The notes under the pieces: model-generated
Told to the model about the DNA's origin: nothing
Database searches by the model: none
Seen by the model: only the letters and a program-made list of their open reading frames with translations
Translations under genes and position numbers: made by a program
NCBI GenBank assembly: GCA_947447315.1
Contig: CANFJD010000171.1
Location: forward strand, 1-6,084
DNA length: 6,084 nt
Direction of reading: 5' to 3'
Origin: Fimbriimonadaceae bacterium
GTDB lineage: Bacteria > Armatimonadota > Fimbriimonadia > Fimbriimonadales > Fimbriimonadaceae
Shown: positions 5,145-6,084 of the stretch, in pieces
How the letters are laid out: every line of letters starts with the position of its first letter
Position numbering within the stretch: the stretch's first letter is position 1

Positions 5145-6084
5145 CCAAGCACAACGCCGCTGTCGCCGCCCATCCACTGGTCCAGCGCTGTGGCATACAC
5201 GCCCCGGAAATCTTGGGTGAACGCGATATCTCCGTTGTCCAAGTTGGCGAGGTTAGGATTGGGGCCGTAAACGCCACCCTTCACCTGATTGCCAACCACA
5301 AACATCGGAGCGGCCGCGCCGTGGTCGGTCCCCAGCGAAGCATTTTCTTCCACCCGACGGCCAAATTCGCTAAACGTCAATACGACCACTTTATCGGCCT
5401 TGCCAATCGCCTCCATCTCCCGCTGAAACGTCTTGATGGCGTCGGAGAATCCTTTGAGGAGCTTCTCGTGGTTCTCGGCCTGTTTGGCGTGGGTATCAAA
5501 GCCTCCCGCGCTGAAATAGACCACCCGGGTGGCGGGACTCGTGGCAATCAACTGCGCAATCTGCTTGAATCCTCTTCCAAAGTCGTCCTCGGCGTACGTG
5601 GACTGGCTCTTGTACGTGGCTACCTTCTGCTTCAGAATGCTCATGGCATCCAGCGCCGTTCGGGAAGCTTGCTGGACGACGGCGGTTGCCGATCCGGCCA
5701 TTGCATCGATGCCCTGGATGTCGCGCAGCATCTTCTCGGTATTGGCATCTCCAAGTAGATTGTTTACGTCCGCCAGCGAGGCAAAGCACGGGACCGATGC
5801 GTGTTCTCCCGCCAATGCTAGTGGCTTATCGGTGGATAGACCCAGCGCAACGACCGGATTCAAAGGACCAGTAAGTAATTGGTGATCAAAGTGTCGGCCG
5901 AGCCAACCGTGCTTCAGTTTGCTATCGGGACTGGCCGATTGCCAAATCTCCATGCTTCGGAAGTGCGAACGATTCGCTTGCGGGTAGCCAACATTGTTGA
6001 CGACGGCCACTTTTCCCTCTTTGAACAGCTCTTGCAGGCCTCCCATGGCGGGGTGCAATCCCAAGGTTTCGTTCAACTTCAGAA
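5111..6084 (-). CDS. DUF1501 domain-containing protein, partial (5' end beyond window)
   Basis: C-terminal and central part of a DUF1501 protein, a family related to the alkaline phosphatase/sulfatase-like superfamily and usually exported by a Tat signal. At least 323 residues are visible. The reading frame is open to the window edge (codons xTT CTG AAG before the TTG at 6076), so the missing N-terminus, where a Tat signal would lie, is outside. Numbering from that TTG, recognisable blocks are LNETLGLHPAMGGL (the family's LHPAL-type region), NNVGYPQANRSHFRSMEIW (27-45), GWLGRHFD (57-64), VYFSAGGFDTH (186-196), VVLTFSEFGRRVEEN (231-245), GTDHGAAAPMFVVG (249-262) and the C-terminal DFRGVYATALDQWMG (289-303). 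Asp194, His196, Glu237, Asp251 and His252 lie in conserved blocks and are candidate metal-site residues by analogy. Its stop (TAA, 5111-5113) lies inside the convergent CLC gene. The enzymatic activity of the family is not established. Confidence 0.93.
   Translation of the reverse strand, partial: LKLNETLGLHPAMGGLQELFKEGKVAVVNNVGYPQANRSHFRSMEIWQSASPDSKLKHGWLGRHFDHQLLTGPLNPVVALGLSTDKPLALAGEHASVPCFASLADVNNLLGDANTEKMLRDIQGIDAMAGSATAVVQQASRTALDAMSILKQKVATYKSQSTYAEDDFGRGFKQIAQLIATSPATRVVYFSAGGFDTHAKQAENHEKLLKGFSDAIKTFQREMEAIGKADKVVVLTFSEFGRRVEENASLGTDHGAAAPMFVVGNQVKGGVYGPNPNLANLDNGDIAFTQDFRGVYATALDQWMGGDSGVVLGQSFDHLPVLK

Noticed and set aside
5006..5758. A 250-codon open frame on the plus strand across the CLC/DUF1501 junction
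   Set aside because: It is antisense to the well-supported DUF1501 gene and out of frame with the CLC gene; no domain is recognisable.
6074..6076. TTG as start of the DUF1501 gene
   Set aside because: The frame stays open upstream to the window edge and the following residues (LNETLGLHPA) match the interior of DUF1501 proteins, so the true start lies outside.

Overview
The window looks like a piece of chromosome from a free-living bacterium of moderate to high GC. Hand counts give 63% GC over 1801-1860 (metK) and 4441-4500 (CLC gene). The gene content is a DUF4349 lipoprotein, a DUF1501 protein, a fluoride-type CLC and a stand-alone metK. This would fit Armatimonadota (Fimbriimonadia-like) or the Planctomycetes sphere, but no taxonomic marker is present and the assignment is a guess.

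Layout. Bases 75-1390 (+) hold a compact two-gene type II restriction-modification module. It comprises a BglII/BstYI-family endonuclease and an MT-A70 (DPPW) adenine methyltransferase, joined by a 4-nt ATGA overlap. Parts of it are markedly AT-richer than the rest (38% GC over 61-120 and 301-360, 37% over 1321-1380), suggesting acquisition by transfer. Bases 1391-1539 are non-coding and hold an inverted repeat placed as the metK terminator. metK (S-adenosylmethionine synthase) lies on the minus strand at 1540-2778. A 103-bp gap upstream of it (2779-2881) can fold into a multi-stem structure. On the same strand upstream is a DUF4349 lipoprotein gene (2882-3781). Divergent from that is a CLC-family transporter gene (3867-5144, +) whose motifs are those of CLC-F fluoride/proton antiporters rather than chloride channels. 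It ends with a 34-bp tail-to-tail overlap with a DUF1501 gene (minus strand), which runs off the right edge of the window.

Functional links. The methyltransferase consumes the S-adenosylmethionine that MetK makes, but the two are convergent and separated by a terminator, so this is probably coincidence rather than a shared operon. DUF4349 and metK could be co-transcribed. The other genes look like ordinary housekeeping or envelope genes. I found no transposase, integrase, CRISPR array, tRNA or rRNA. The items most worth checking are the metK leader fold, the fluoride assignment of the CLC protein and the transferred restriction-modification pair. I see no convincing wholly new system.
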